A stretch of DNA of 6,257 bases from JBCBWG01 sp964579305 (GCA_964579305.1 CAZOGY010000166.1:1-6257), one strand, 5' to 3'; counted from the stretch's first letter, positions 1 to 6,076 are shown. The notes: a model not told the origin generated them from the sequence alone. A program made the numbers and translations.

Positions 1-792
1 GATGGCGAGGGGCACGTCAAACTCGCTGCCAGCGTTGAGTTCATGCACACCGCGACGCTGCTGCACGACGATGTCGTTGACGAAAGCGATGCACGGCGCG
101 GCAAGAAGACAGCGCGGCTGATCTGGGGCAATCAAGCAAGCGTGCTCGTCGGCGACTTCCTTCTCGGCCAGGCGTTCCGCATGATGGTCGACGTCGGCTC
201 GTTGCCAGCACTCAAGATCCTGTCGAACGCGGCTGCCGTGATCGCAGAAGGCGAAGTCATGCAGCTTGCGGCTGCCAAAAACCTGGCCACCACTGAGGAC
301 AGCTATTTAGCGATCATCAATGCCAAGACGGCTGCATTGTTCGCGGCCGCCTCCGAGGTCGGCGCGGCGATCTCGCAGCGCCCTGCTGATGAGCGCGATG
401 CGCTGAGATCGTACGGCAAAACCCTTGGGATCGCGTTCCAATTGGTCGATGACGCACTGGACTATGCCGGCGACGCGCGCAGCCTTGGCAAATCGGTTGG
501 TGACGACTTTCGCGAAGGAAAAATCACGCTCCCGGTCATTCTGGCCTATCGACGCGGCGACGCGACCGAACGCGCGTTTTGGAAACGCGCGATAACCGAC
601 GGTGACATCCGCGACGGGGACCTGGAACAGGCCATCGCCCTGATCGACCGCCACGACGCGATCAAGGCGACGTTCGAACGCGCCCGCTATTATGGGTCAA
701 TCGCGCGCGACGCACTCGCCATTTTCCCCGATTCTCGGGAGAAAGGTGCACTGCTCGACGTCGTCGATTTCTCAATCGCACGCGCCAACTAA
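1..792 (+). CDS. long-chain polyprenyl diphosphate synthase (octaprenyl/decaprenyl type), 5'-truncated by window
   Basis: Trans-isoprenyl diphosphate synthase that condenses IPP onto an allylic primer to make the side chain of ubiquinone; the family is cytosolic and all-alpha. The frame is open from base 1, so the start lies outside the window: 263 residues are visible and about 70-75 are probably missing from a protein of about 335. The first aspartate-rich motif is DDVVD (codons 23-27, within LLHDDVVDES), followed by RRGK and WGNQASVLVGDFL. The second is DDALD (codons 150-154, within FQLVDDALDY), followed by GDDFREGKITLPVI. Both Mg-diphosphate sites are therefore intact. Small residues (Ala, Thr) precede the first motif, which in this family goes with long-chain products, but C40 versus C50 cannot be read from sequence; IspB or DdsA would be candidate names. 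It ends in TAA at 790-792, converges on ispE, and its stop codon shares two bases with the repeat that follows. Confidence 0.95.
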   Translation, partial: DGEGHVKLAASVEFMHTATLLHDDVVDESDARRGKKTARLIWGNQASVLVGDFLLGQAFRMMVDVGSLPALKILSNAAAVIAEGEVMQLAAAKNLATTEDSYLAIINAKTAALFAAASEVGAAISQRPADERDALRSYGKTLGIAFQLVDDALDYAGDARSLGKSVGDDFREGKITLPVILAYRRGDATERAFWKRAITDGDIRDGDLEQAIALIDRHDAIKATFERARYYGSIARDALAIFPDSREKGALLDVVDFSIARAN

Positions 793-959
793 AGCGTGTC
801 GCGTCCAATCGGATTCACGCCCCAAGGCCGCAAAGCGGCCCGGGCCATCGATGTTCGTGTTCGAAACATCGACACGAAAACGGCCCGACCCCGCCGAGTG
901 CCAACAGCCCCGTGAGCGCAACAGAGCTAAAGCGGGGCGCATTTCATGCGACACGCTTT
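791..959 (+). repeat. 169-bp structured MITE-like element with 12-bp terminal inverted repeats
   Basis: The ends AAAGCGTGTCGC (791-802) and GCGACACGCTTT (948-959) are perfect reverse complements. Inside are three further stems: GGCCGC-AAA-GCGGCC (826-840), TCGATGTT/AACATCGA (848-855 with 865-872), and GCCCCG/CGGGGC (907-912 with 933-938). A competing stem, TTCGTGT/ACACGAA (854-860 with 872-878), cannot form together with the second. The core, 848-917, recurs in inverted orientation at 6190-6257. No open frame inside it looks coding. It begins within the TAA of the polyprenyl synthase gene and lies between convergent genes, so it could also help end or stabilise transcripts, but no stem is followed by a T-run of intrinsic-terminator type. 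Being a non-autonomous mobile repeat is inferred from the terminal repeats plus the second core copy; no target-site duplication was established. Confidence 0.7.
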
Positions 960-980
960 CGATCTTAATTCTCGCGAGGT

Positions 981-1076
981 TGTTCATTCGCCCCGGATGA
1001 CACTGTCGATCCGGTCCGAACCGATGGAGCCGAAGTCGCCAAACAAGCAGCGATCCTCTGGACGACCGAATGAACA
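981..1076. other. 96-bp inverted-repeat structure between convergent genes
   Basis: TGTTCATTCG (981-990) is perfectly complementary to CGAATGAACA (1067-1076). Just inside the left arm is a second hairpin: CCGGAT (993-998) pairs with ATCCGG (1009-1014), and GAC/GTC extends the stem towards a 3-nt loop with one bulged G. The rest (1015-1066) shows only weak short pairings. It has no coding potential I believe in and no resemblance to the neighbouring 791-959 repeat. It lies 18 bp beyond the ispE stop, so it would be transcribed at the 3' end of ispE mRNA. It may be a decayed mobile repeat or a structured 3' region; function unknown. Confidence 0.45.
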
Positions 1077-1094
1077 GCCACAAGAAGGCCCGCC

Positions 1095-2030
1095 TCAGGT
1101 CAAGGTTGCCTGACGGACCCACCAAGCGGGGTGACGTTCGGCGATCGCGGTGGCGGCGTGGCCCGCTTGCTCCGCCTCAGCAAACAGCGCGAAAGCCGTT
1201 GGTCCTGCACCGGAGAGCCTGACGACAGCCGCATCGCTGCAAGCTTTGAGCTCTGAAAACACCTCATCGATAGCCGGCATGACACTGCGCGCTGGCGCTT
1301 CCAGGTCGTTGCGACTGTCTACCAGATCTGCAAGCGCAACCGCGCGCCCCGGTAGCTCAGGCGGCGCACACACGTCACCGTCGAACGGTTCCGCACCAAG
1401 CGCCATGAAAACATCGCGGGTCTTCGTCTCAGGCACTGGGCAACGCGGATTGACCAGGACAGCGTGCAACGGTTCTGCCAGCGCAATCGGACGGATATGT
1501 TCGCCAACGCCCCACATCACGCTGGCGCGGCTTTGAAGACAAACCGGCACGTCGGCCCCGAGCGACAAAGCAACGGCCGGCCAGTCGACTTGCCTGCCAC
1601 GATCCGGATTGGCGGCCGAAACCATCCTCAGGTAGGCCGCAGCGTCCGCCGAACCGCCGCCGAGCCCTGCCGCGACCGGCAGGTGTTTCTCAAGCCGCAC
1701 GCATGGCAGAACCAATCCCGCATCAAGAGCTTTGAGGGCACACCACGCCTTGGCCACGAGATTGTCGGAGGCCAAGCCAAGATCAGTGGCCTGCGCCCCC
1801 TGGACAAGCACGGGCGCGGCTTCAGCCGCTTCGCCCGCGTGATGGGAAAGTGCCGTCAGTCGATCGCCAACATCTGCAAACGCAACCAAACTTGCGAGCT
1901 GATGATAGCCGTCTGGCCGCTTGCCCGCGATCTCAAGCGTCAGATTGACCTTTGCCGGCGCAAATTGATGGTCTGCATCCCCGAGCGCTGCGGGATACAA
2001 ACCACTGCGATCGCCGTCGCCTTCACCCAT
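1095..2030 (-). CDS. ispE: 4-diphosphocytidyl-2-C-methyl-D-erythritol kinase
   Basis: GHMP-family kinase that phosphorylates CDP-methylerythritol at the 2-hydroxyl using ATP, a middle step of the MEP pathway to IPP and DMAPP, in the cytosol. Numbered from the ATG at 2030 (311 residues): FAPAKVNLTLEI with Lys27 of the substrate site; GKRPDGYHQL at 37-45; the ATP-binding glycine-rich loop LPVAAGLGGGSADAA at 117-131; GADVPVCL with the presumed catalytic Asp160; and the third GHMP motif RLSGAGPTAFALF at 271-283. All key residues are present. The N-terminal lead before APAKVNL is longer than usual for the family (about 280-300 residues), so the start is uncertain. Options are TTG at 2048, ATG at 2030 (chosen; GGATGG about 10 nt upstream) or TTG at 2000. 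It lies downstream of the TPR gene on the same strand, separated by about 280 bp of palindromic repeats, so co-transcription is possible but not assured. Confidence 0.95.
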   Translation of the reverse strand: MGEGDGDRSGLYPAALGDADHQFAPAKVNLTLEIAGKRPDGYHQLASLVAFADVGDRLTALSHHAGEAAEAAPVLVQGAQATDLGLASDNLVAKAWCALKALDAGLVLPCVRLEKHLPVAAGLGGGSADAAAYLRMVSAANPDRGRQVDWPAVALSLGADVPVCLQSRASVMWGVGEHIRPIALAEPLHAVLVNPRCPVPETKTRDVFMALGAEPFDGDVCAPPELPGRAVALADLVDSRNDLEAPARSVMPAIDEVFSELKACSDAAVVRLSGAGPTAFALFAEAEQAGHAATAIAERHPAWWVRQATLT

Positions 2031-2143
2031 GCCGCGCCGTCCATCCAAAAATGCGTTGTTCTTGCAAAGACTTGGCGCGCGCCGGCTCCAGCATCATCCG
2101 ATCTGTGAATCGCAAAGCGTTTCCAAAAGATCGGATATCGCTC

Positions 2144-2220
2144 TCGTGTTGCGTCATTGACGTTTGCCTCCCAGTTGCGGCGAGGTCGGCGAGCAAACGT
2201 CAATCACAAAAGCAACACGA
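2144..2220 (+). repeat. imperfect palindromic repeat, copy 1 of a mirrored pair
   Basis: Outer arms TCGTGTTGC (2144-2152) and GCAACACGA (2212-2220) pair perfectly, as do inner arms ATTGACGTTTGC (2156-2167) and GCAAACGTCAAT (2193-2204). Between them is an asymmetric internal loop of 3 nt on the left and 7 nt on the right. The apical loop is 25 nt. The arms resemble those of the palindrome at 2236-2310, but with the longer arm on the other side, so the two copies lie in opposite orientation. It is between the TPR stop and the ispE start and would be transcribed on the minus strand if the two genes form an operon. The minus-strand hairpin is not followed by a T-run, so it is not a classic terminator. 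Confidence 0.75.
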
Positions 2221-2235
2221 CAAACATAGACTTGC

Positions 2236-2310
2236 TCGTGTTCCTCAAGTTTCAGACATTTGCTCTGAACCCTCAGTCGGCTGGTGGCAAATGTCTGAAA
2301 CGGAACACTA
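2236..2310 (-). repeat. imperfect palindromic repeat, copy 2 (inverted), overlapping the TPR gene stop codon
   Basis: Inner arms GTTTCAGACATTTGC (2249-2263) and GCAAATGTCTGAAAC (2287-2301) form a perfect 15-bp stem. Outer arms GTGTTCC (2238-2244) and GGAACAC (2302-2308) add 7 bp beyond a 4-nt bulge, TCAA (2245-2248), found on the left only. The apical loop is 23 nt. Read on the minus strand, the right end starts TAGTGTTCC, and that TAG is the stop codon of the TPR gene. Counting to 2236 and 2310, the long arm is 28 nt and the short arm 24 nt, the same lengths as in the copy at 2144-2220 but in the opposite order. Confidence 0.75.
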
Positions 2311-4218
2311 GCGGACGGGGCGGACGTCGTCGGTGCGCTCGGTCTTCTGGATGGGCTGACCGCGCGGCTTCAGCTCCAGTCCACGAGCGAGTTTTTGGCG
2401 GATCTTCTTTTCGTCCTCGGGCTCAGGCTCAAAGCCAAGCGCAAGATTCCATTGGAACTGCGCCTCGCGCTTGCGGCCAATTTTCCACAGAGCATCGCCC
2501 AGGTGGTCATTCAGAATCGGATCGGACGGCCGCAAACGCACCGCCTCTGCCAGATACTTCACCGCGTTTTCGTAATCCCGCAGCTTGTAATAAGCCCAGC
2601 CCAGGCTGTCAGTGATATGCCCATCGTTCGGCTTCAAGGCGACGGCGCGTTTGATCATCGCCAGTCCCTCTTTGAGGTTCCGGTCTTGATCGACCCACGA
2701 ATATCCCAGGTAGTTCAGGACAAGCGGCTCATTTGGGTTGAGCTTTTTCGCCAGCAAAAGATCGGCCTCGGCCTTGTCCCACTGCTTTGAGCGCTCCAAG
2801 GCAACCCCGCGGCCATACCATAGGCTCCAGAACTGCCGCGTCGGCTTGCCGGCCATATCAATGGCGCGGCTGTAATACCCGATAGCCTCGCCAAAACGTT
2901 CACTGATCCGCAGGATCGTAGCCAGCGTGCTCAAGGCATCCAGCGCCTCAACGCCGCGCTCAATCTTCGCGGTCAGCACGCGTTTTGCGTCATCGACCTG
3001 TTTCAACCGGCTGTAGTTCCAGGCACGGCGGATCTGAACGGCCTCGTACAGCGGCGATGTCTCCGGTATTTGCTCATACAGGTCGTTGGCATCGCCATAA
3101 CGCCGCTTAATCTCATAAGCCCGCGCCAGTTCAATCAGCGCAGACGGGGACGGCTCGCGCACATTGATGGCAAGCTGCAAAAACAAGATCCCAAGCGGGC
3201 TGACCGGCTCGCTGTCGTTGTTCTGGCTGACCAATGCTTCGCCGAGGCCGAAAAACAGCTCGCCGATCCCGTCCAGTGAAGAGTTGACAATCGGCTGGAC
3301 CACACCGCCGCTCATCACGTCTTTCCGCAAGCCATCCGTCAGAGGATGGCCGCGCCCGCCGCGTCGACCCGTGTAGGCGTCAATGACGGCAATCGCCCGT
3401 TTGCGGTCACCGCGCGCGGCAAGCGCGTGCGCGTAAACGAAAGGCGCACGAACCGCCCGCGGATCACGCCGCATCACAGCCGAAAAACTCTGGTCCGCCA
3501 TCCGACGGCGCCCGTGGAGTTCGGCCACCAAGCCCCGGTGATAGCGTTTGAAAAAGTTGAACACAGCCTGGCGGCGCTGCGGTACGCGCGTGCGCGGCGG
3601 GGTCAGCCTGTCGATTGCGACCGAAACCTTGCCTTCCGCCGCCTCGATCCAGGCCGTCACAACCTCTCGCGCGAAATTAACAATGCCGCGCGTGTCACCA
3701 ACCAAGCCATCGATATACCGGCGGCGGACCCACGGCCGTTCCAAAAGCACGCGGTTGCGCATGCCCTCCGACATGGAAGACCAGACCAGCGCCTGCAATG
3801 CGCCATCACCGCCGCGCTGACCCAACGCCGCACGCGCGGCTGCCGGATCACCCGCCTTCATGGACGAAACAGCAATGTAAAGCTGCGCAAGGTTGTCTGG
3901 TCCGTGCGCGTCGACGAGCGCACGGGCGAGTTCGCCGGCCCGATCGATGTTACCGTTGGCCGCTTCCATCAAGAACGCCTGGCGCATCGCCTTCAGGCTT
4001 GGCGGAGTACGATCCAGCGCGCGTCCATAATACTTGGCAGCGGCAAGCGTATCGTTCTGTCCGCGGGCGATCCGGGCGGCCAAATAACTGCCAAGAGTCG
4101 ATTGGACGACGGGGCGCTCCGCACCGGTCCGCGCGTTGGCGCGATCCACACCCCCGATGACCATCACCGCGAGTGCAGCGGCGGCGCACGCCAGTCCGGC
4201 GCGGCGAGCGATCGTCAT
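2308..4218 (-). CDS. exported tetratricopeptide-repeat protein
   Basis: A 636-residue protein with an N-terminal signal peptide: Arg5-Arg6, a hydrophobic core rich in Ala, Val and Ile (about 8-22), and a probable cleavage site after ANA at 29. It should act in the periplasm. Residues 40-130 look like helical repeats that have drifted from the TPR consensus; 215-280 may hold more. Clear TPR units run from about 357 to the end: PSALIELARAYEI (358-370), 427-460, 463-497, 498-532 and 533-567, followed by NDHLGDALWKIGRKREAQFQW (570-590). That last block and DGHITDSLGWAYYKL are a wording typical of a family widespread in alphaproteobacteria. No enzyme motif is present, so a scaffold or protein-binding role is inferred; the partner is unknown. 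The frame is open to 4812, but ATG 4218 has AAGGGG 7 nt upstream and starts the signal peptide. The stop codon is supplied by the end of a palindromic repeat. Confidence 0.9.
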   Translation of the reverse strand: MTIARRAGLACAAAALAVMVIGGVDRANARTGAERPVVQSTLGSYLAARIARGQNDTLAAAKYYGRALDRTPPSLKAMRQAFLMEAANGNIDRAGELARALVDAHGPDNLAQLYIAVSSMKAGDPAAARAALGQRGGDGALQALVWSSMSEGMRNRVLLERPWVRRRYIDGLVGDTRGIVNFAREVVTAWIEAAEGKVSVAIDRLTPPRTRVPQRRQAVFNFFKRYHRGLVAELHGRRRMADQSFSAVMRRDPRAVRAPFVYAHALAARGDRKRAIAVIDAYTGRRGGRGHPLTDGLRKDVMSGGVVQPIVNSSLDGIGELFFGLGEALVSQNNDSEPVSPLGILFLQLAINVREPSPSALIELARAYEIKRRYGDANDLYEQIPETSPLYEAVQIRRAWNYSRLKQVDDAKRVLTAKIERGVEALDALSTLATILRISERFGEAIGYYSRAIDMAGKPTRQFWSLWYGRGVALERSKQWDKAEADLLLAKKLNPNEPLVLNYLGYSWVDQDRNLKEGLAMIKRAVALKPNDGHITDSLGWAYYKLRDYENAVKYLAEAVRLRPSDPILNDHLGDALWKIGRKREAQFQWNLALGFEPEPEDEKKIRQKLARGLELKPRGQPIQKTERTDDVRPVR

Positions 4219-4225
4219 GCGACAA

Positions 4226-4231
4226 CCCCTT
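4226..4231 (-). promoter_or_regulatory. ribosome binding site of the TPR gene
   Basis: AAGGGG on the minus strand, 7 nt before ATG 4218. It fixes the start at the signal peptide rather than at an upstream in-frame codon; the open frame continues upstream to 4812, through the divergent protease gene. Confidence 0.75.
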
Positions 4232-4501
4232 ATCTGAAGCCAAGGTATCAACGCGTGAGCGTACCAGCGTCGACAGCGATTTGGCGACTCAAGAAAACGC
4301 TGATGCATCATGAACACTTGGCAACGCCCGTAGTTATCCAAGGCTGATCGACCGAGCAAAACAGCGCGCCGGTGCTTCGACGGCGTGTGTGACGAGCGAT
4401 TTGCGTACGCCAGCGATGTGAGCCGCAAACGCCGCAATGCGATGCGCTGGCTGCATTTTGCAGGCATAACGCGTTCCAAACTTCCGCTGACATCCCCCGC
4501 C

Positions 4502-4506
4502 GAGGA
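4502..4506 (+). promoter_or_regulatory. ribosome binding site of the SDH-family proteinase gene
   Basis: GAGGA with a tight 4-nt spacer before ATG 4511. The spacing is a little short, but this is the best Shine-Dalgarno match, and the ATG lies directly before the membrane segment. It favours this start over the upstream GTG at 4385. Confidence 0.6.
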
Positions 4507-4510
4507 CGCC

Positions 4511-5332
4511 ATGGACATCTCGACGATCCTTTTGATCTTGTTTGCCATTATTGCCTTGCAGCCTTTGCTGACGGCGCGCGTCCTCGCGATGCGTCGGATG
4601 AACGCGATCCGCGCCATCGAAAAGAGCCAGAAGACGCGGGTCATCACGATGATCCACCGCCAGGAAAACCGCAGCGTGTTTGGCTTTGCGGTTTCGCGGC
4701 ACATCGATCTTGAGGATGCCCAGACCATCATCGGCGCGATCAAGCGGACACCCAAGAACATGCCGATCGACCTGGTGCTGCATACGCCGGGTGGGCTTGT
4801 GCTCGCCGCCATGCAAATTGCCCGCGCGGTCGAGGCGCACCCGGCCCGCGTGCGCGTGTTCGTCCCGGTCTATGCGATGTCGGGTGGCACGCTGATCGCG
4901 CTCGCAGCCGACGAAATCGTCCTGGGCGAGTTTTCCGTGCTCGGGCCGATCGACCCGCAGTTGATGGGATTTCCTGCCGCAAGCATCGTCAATGCCCGTG
5001 ACGCCAAGCCCGTGTCCGACGTCCACGACCTGACGCTTGTCCTGGCAGACATGGGCGAAAAAGCGCTGGCCCAGGTCAAGCGCGGCGCCGGGGAACTCAT
5101 GCAGCAGCGCCTTGGCGCTGAGCGTGCGAGCGCACTGGCCGAGCGCTTGGCCGGCGGTCATTACACGCACGACTATGCGCTGACCTGCGAGGAAGCTGAA
5201 GAGCTTGGATTGCCTGTCAAAGAAGACATGCCAACCGAGATCATGGACCTGATGAAGCTCTACCCACAGCCCCTGCAACGCTCAGGGGTTGAGTACATTC
5301 CACTCGACATCCCAAACCGTCGTCCGCAGTAG
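4511..5332 (+). CDS. membrane-anchored SDH-family Clp-fold serine proteinase (SDH_sah)
   Basis: A 273-residue protein of the serine dehydrogenase proteinase family, which shares the crotonase/ClpP fold with SppA signal peptide peptidase. Residues 4-22 form one hydrophobic segment (STILLILFAIIALQPLL), followed by a basic stretch, so the protein is probably anchored in the inner membrane. Core features: the strand and turn IDLVLHTPGGLV (86-97), which resembles the oxyanion-loop region of Clp-fold proteases; VPVYAMSGGTLIALAADEI (118-136) with Ser124 as the probable nucleophile; LGPIDPQLMG (144-153); and GGHYTHDYALTCEEAEELGLPV (215-236), a family-typical block with His217, His220 and Asp221. The length is normal for the family. 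Ser124 is assigned by analogy with SppA and ClpP; the rest of the catalytic set cannot be fixed by eye. It is divergent from the TPR gene and 52 bp ahead of the methyltransferase gene. The biological substrate is unknown. Confidence 0.88.
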   Translation: MDISTILLILFAIIALQPLLTARVLAMRRMNAIRAIEKSQKTRVITMIHRQENRSVFGFAVSRHIDLEDAQTIIGAIKRTPKNMPIDLVLHTPGGLVLAAMQIARAVEAHPARVRVFVPVYAMSGGTLIALAADEIVLGEFSVLGPIDPQLMGFPAASIVNARDAKPVSDVHDLTLVLADMGEKALAQVKRGAGELMQQRLGAERASALAERLAGGHYTHDYALTCEEAEELGLPVKEDMPTEIMDLMKLYPQPLQRSGVEYIPLDIPNRRPQ

Positions 5333-5384
5333 TTTGCAGATAACGATCGGCAGACAACGCGCAGGCACGACGGGAGCGGGGCTC

Positions 5385-6050
5385 ATGCCCACCAGTACGC
5401 ATTGCACAATTTGTGGCGGCACCACTTTCGAGCCGGCTTTTCAGGGCCGGCTGTTTGAGGGCCAAGCGCCAAAATGCGCGAACTGCGGGTCGCTTGAACG
5501 CCACCGCGCGATCTTTGCCGCCTACCAACCGCTGCGAAAAATCGTGGCAGACTGGCGCGCGCTGCACTTCGCGCCAGACCCCGCGGTCGATGCCAACTGG
5601 TTCAAAACCTATCAGCCGTCTACGTTTGGCGGCCAAGGGTCGCTCGACATGACCGCAACTGGCTTGCCCGACGCAAGCTTTGACATCGCCATTTCCAATC
5701 ATGTGCTCGAACACGTCGGCGACGATACCCAGGCTATCCGTGAGCAACTTCGCCTCGTCGGCCCTGCCGGGCTCGTCCATGTGACGGTGCCGCTGCCAAC
5801 ATCTTGGGCACGCACGCGCGATTGGGGCTTTGCAGATCCCGACAAGAACAACCATTACCGCGGCTATGGCGCCGATTTCCCAGCCCGGATGAAGGCACGC
5901 GTGCCAGAGGCTTTGATCGTCGCCGCGGTCGCGCGCGATCCGGTTACCGGGCGTCACGAGTGGATCTACTGGTTCAGCCACGCAAACCAGACCGTGGACC
6001 GACTAACCGCGGCGTTGCTAGCGAACCGGATACCTGCAGCGATCTTTTAG
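5385..6050 (+). CDS. zinc-ribbon class I SAM-dependent methyltransferase-like protein
   Basis: A 221-residue cytosolic protein. The N-terminus carries CTIC (Cys7, Cys10) and CANC (Cys31, Cys34), two CxxC pairs 20 residues apart that make a four-cysteine zinc ribbon, followed by GSLERHR. The rest matches the methyltransferase type 11 fold: LPDASFDIAISNHVLEHVGDD (94-114) is the conserved block after the SAM site, and a GPAGLVHVTVP turn (126-136) follows. The usual glycine-rich motif I is replaced by ALHFAPDP (59-66), a variant I associate with a 'HFAPE' subgroup, so SAM binding is inferred. The start ATG has GGGAG at 5372-5376, 8 nt upstream; an in-frame ATG at 5289 lies inside the protease gene and is less likely. 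The 52-bp gap suggests an operon with the protease. The substrate is not known; protein, glycan or small-molecule targets are all possible. Confidence 0.85.
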   Translation: MPTSTHCTICGGTTFEPAFQGRLFEGQAPKCANCGSLERHRAIFAAYQPLRKIVADWRALHFAPDPAVDANWFKTYQPSTFGGQGSLDMTATGLPDASFDIAISNHVLEHVGDDTQAIREQLRLVGPAGLVHVTVPLPTSWARTRDWGFADPDKNNHYRGYGADFPARMKARVPEALIVAAVARDPVTGRHEWIYWFSHANQTVDRLTAALLANRIPAAIF

Positions 6051-6054
6051 ATCA

Positions 6055-6076
6055 GTTCAGGTTCACACGCGTTCAC
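6055..6076 (+). promoter_or_regulatory. tandem GTTCA repeats with 10-bp period, possible operator
   Basis: GTTCAG (6055-6060), GTTCAC (6061-6066) and GTTCAC (6071-6076) occur in a row; the last two start exactly 10 bp apart, one helical turn. Such spacing is typical of sites bound by tandem dimers of winged-helix response regulators. The site follows the methyltransferase stop, so it would have to serve a gene beyond the window. It may be chance. Confidence 0.2.

Larger units (their letters stand above)
4219..4510. promoter_or_regulatory. divergent intergenic region, presumed to carry promoters for both sides
   Basis: This is 292 bp between the divergent starts of the TPR gene and the protease gene, so promoters in both directions are expected. 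I cannot place a convincing -35/-10 pair on either strand. The one symmetric feature is a perfect 10-bp palindrome, TGATGCATCA (4301-4310), about 83 bp upstream of the TPR start; it could be an operator half of unknown specificity or chance. A GTG at 4385 could in principle extend the protease by 42 residues, but that stretch looks non-coding. Confidence 0.45.

Noticed and set aside
692..1000. Plus-strand frame overlapping the polyprenyl synthase end and the repeat
   Set aside because: It runs through the 169-bp repeat and has no domain or good start; overlap with a confident gene in another frame makes it spurious.
1464..2108. Plus-strand open frame (214 codons) opposite ispE
   Set aside because: Arg-, Gln- and Cys-rich composition typical of an antisense shadow; ispE on the other strand has all three GHMP motifs.
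2236..2310. Intrinsic terminator for the TPR gene
   Set aside because: The stem is strong, but the minus-strand sequence after it (GAGCAAGTCTATGTTTG) has no T-run, and the loop is long for an intrinsic terminator.
2157..2615. Frames on both strands around the palindromes that begin with the similar words MTFA and run through RRxxRxNVN
   Set aside because: The similarity of the two products arises because both are read from the arms of the same inverted repeat (2156-2167 and 2193-2204), not because they are related genes.
3346..4347. Long plus-strand open frame (333 codons) opposite the TPR gene
   Set aside because: Its product is rich in Arg, Pro and His with no recognisable domain, and it lies wholly antisense to a gene with clear TPR motifs, a signal peptide and a ribosome binding site.
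4219..4812. N-terminal extension of the TPR protein by 198 codons
   Set aside because: The extension would run antisense through the divergent proteinase gene, while ATG 4218 has a good ribosome binding site and a signal peptide directly after it.
4334..5278. Minus-strand open frame (314 codons) opposite the proteinase gene
   Set aside because: Antisense shadow in GC-rich DNA; the plus strand carries an intact Clp-fold protein with catalytic motifs.
5241..5981. Minus-strand open frame (246 codons) opposite the methyltransferase gene
   Set aside because: No recognisable domain; the opposite strand has a zinc ribbon and methyltransferase motifs in frame.
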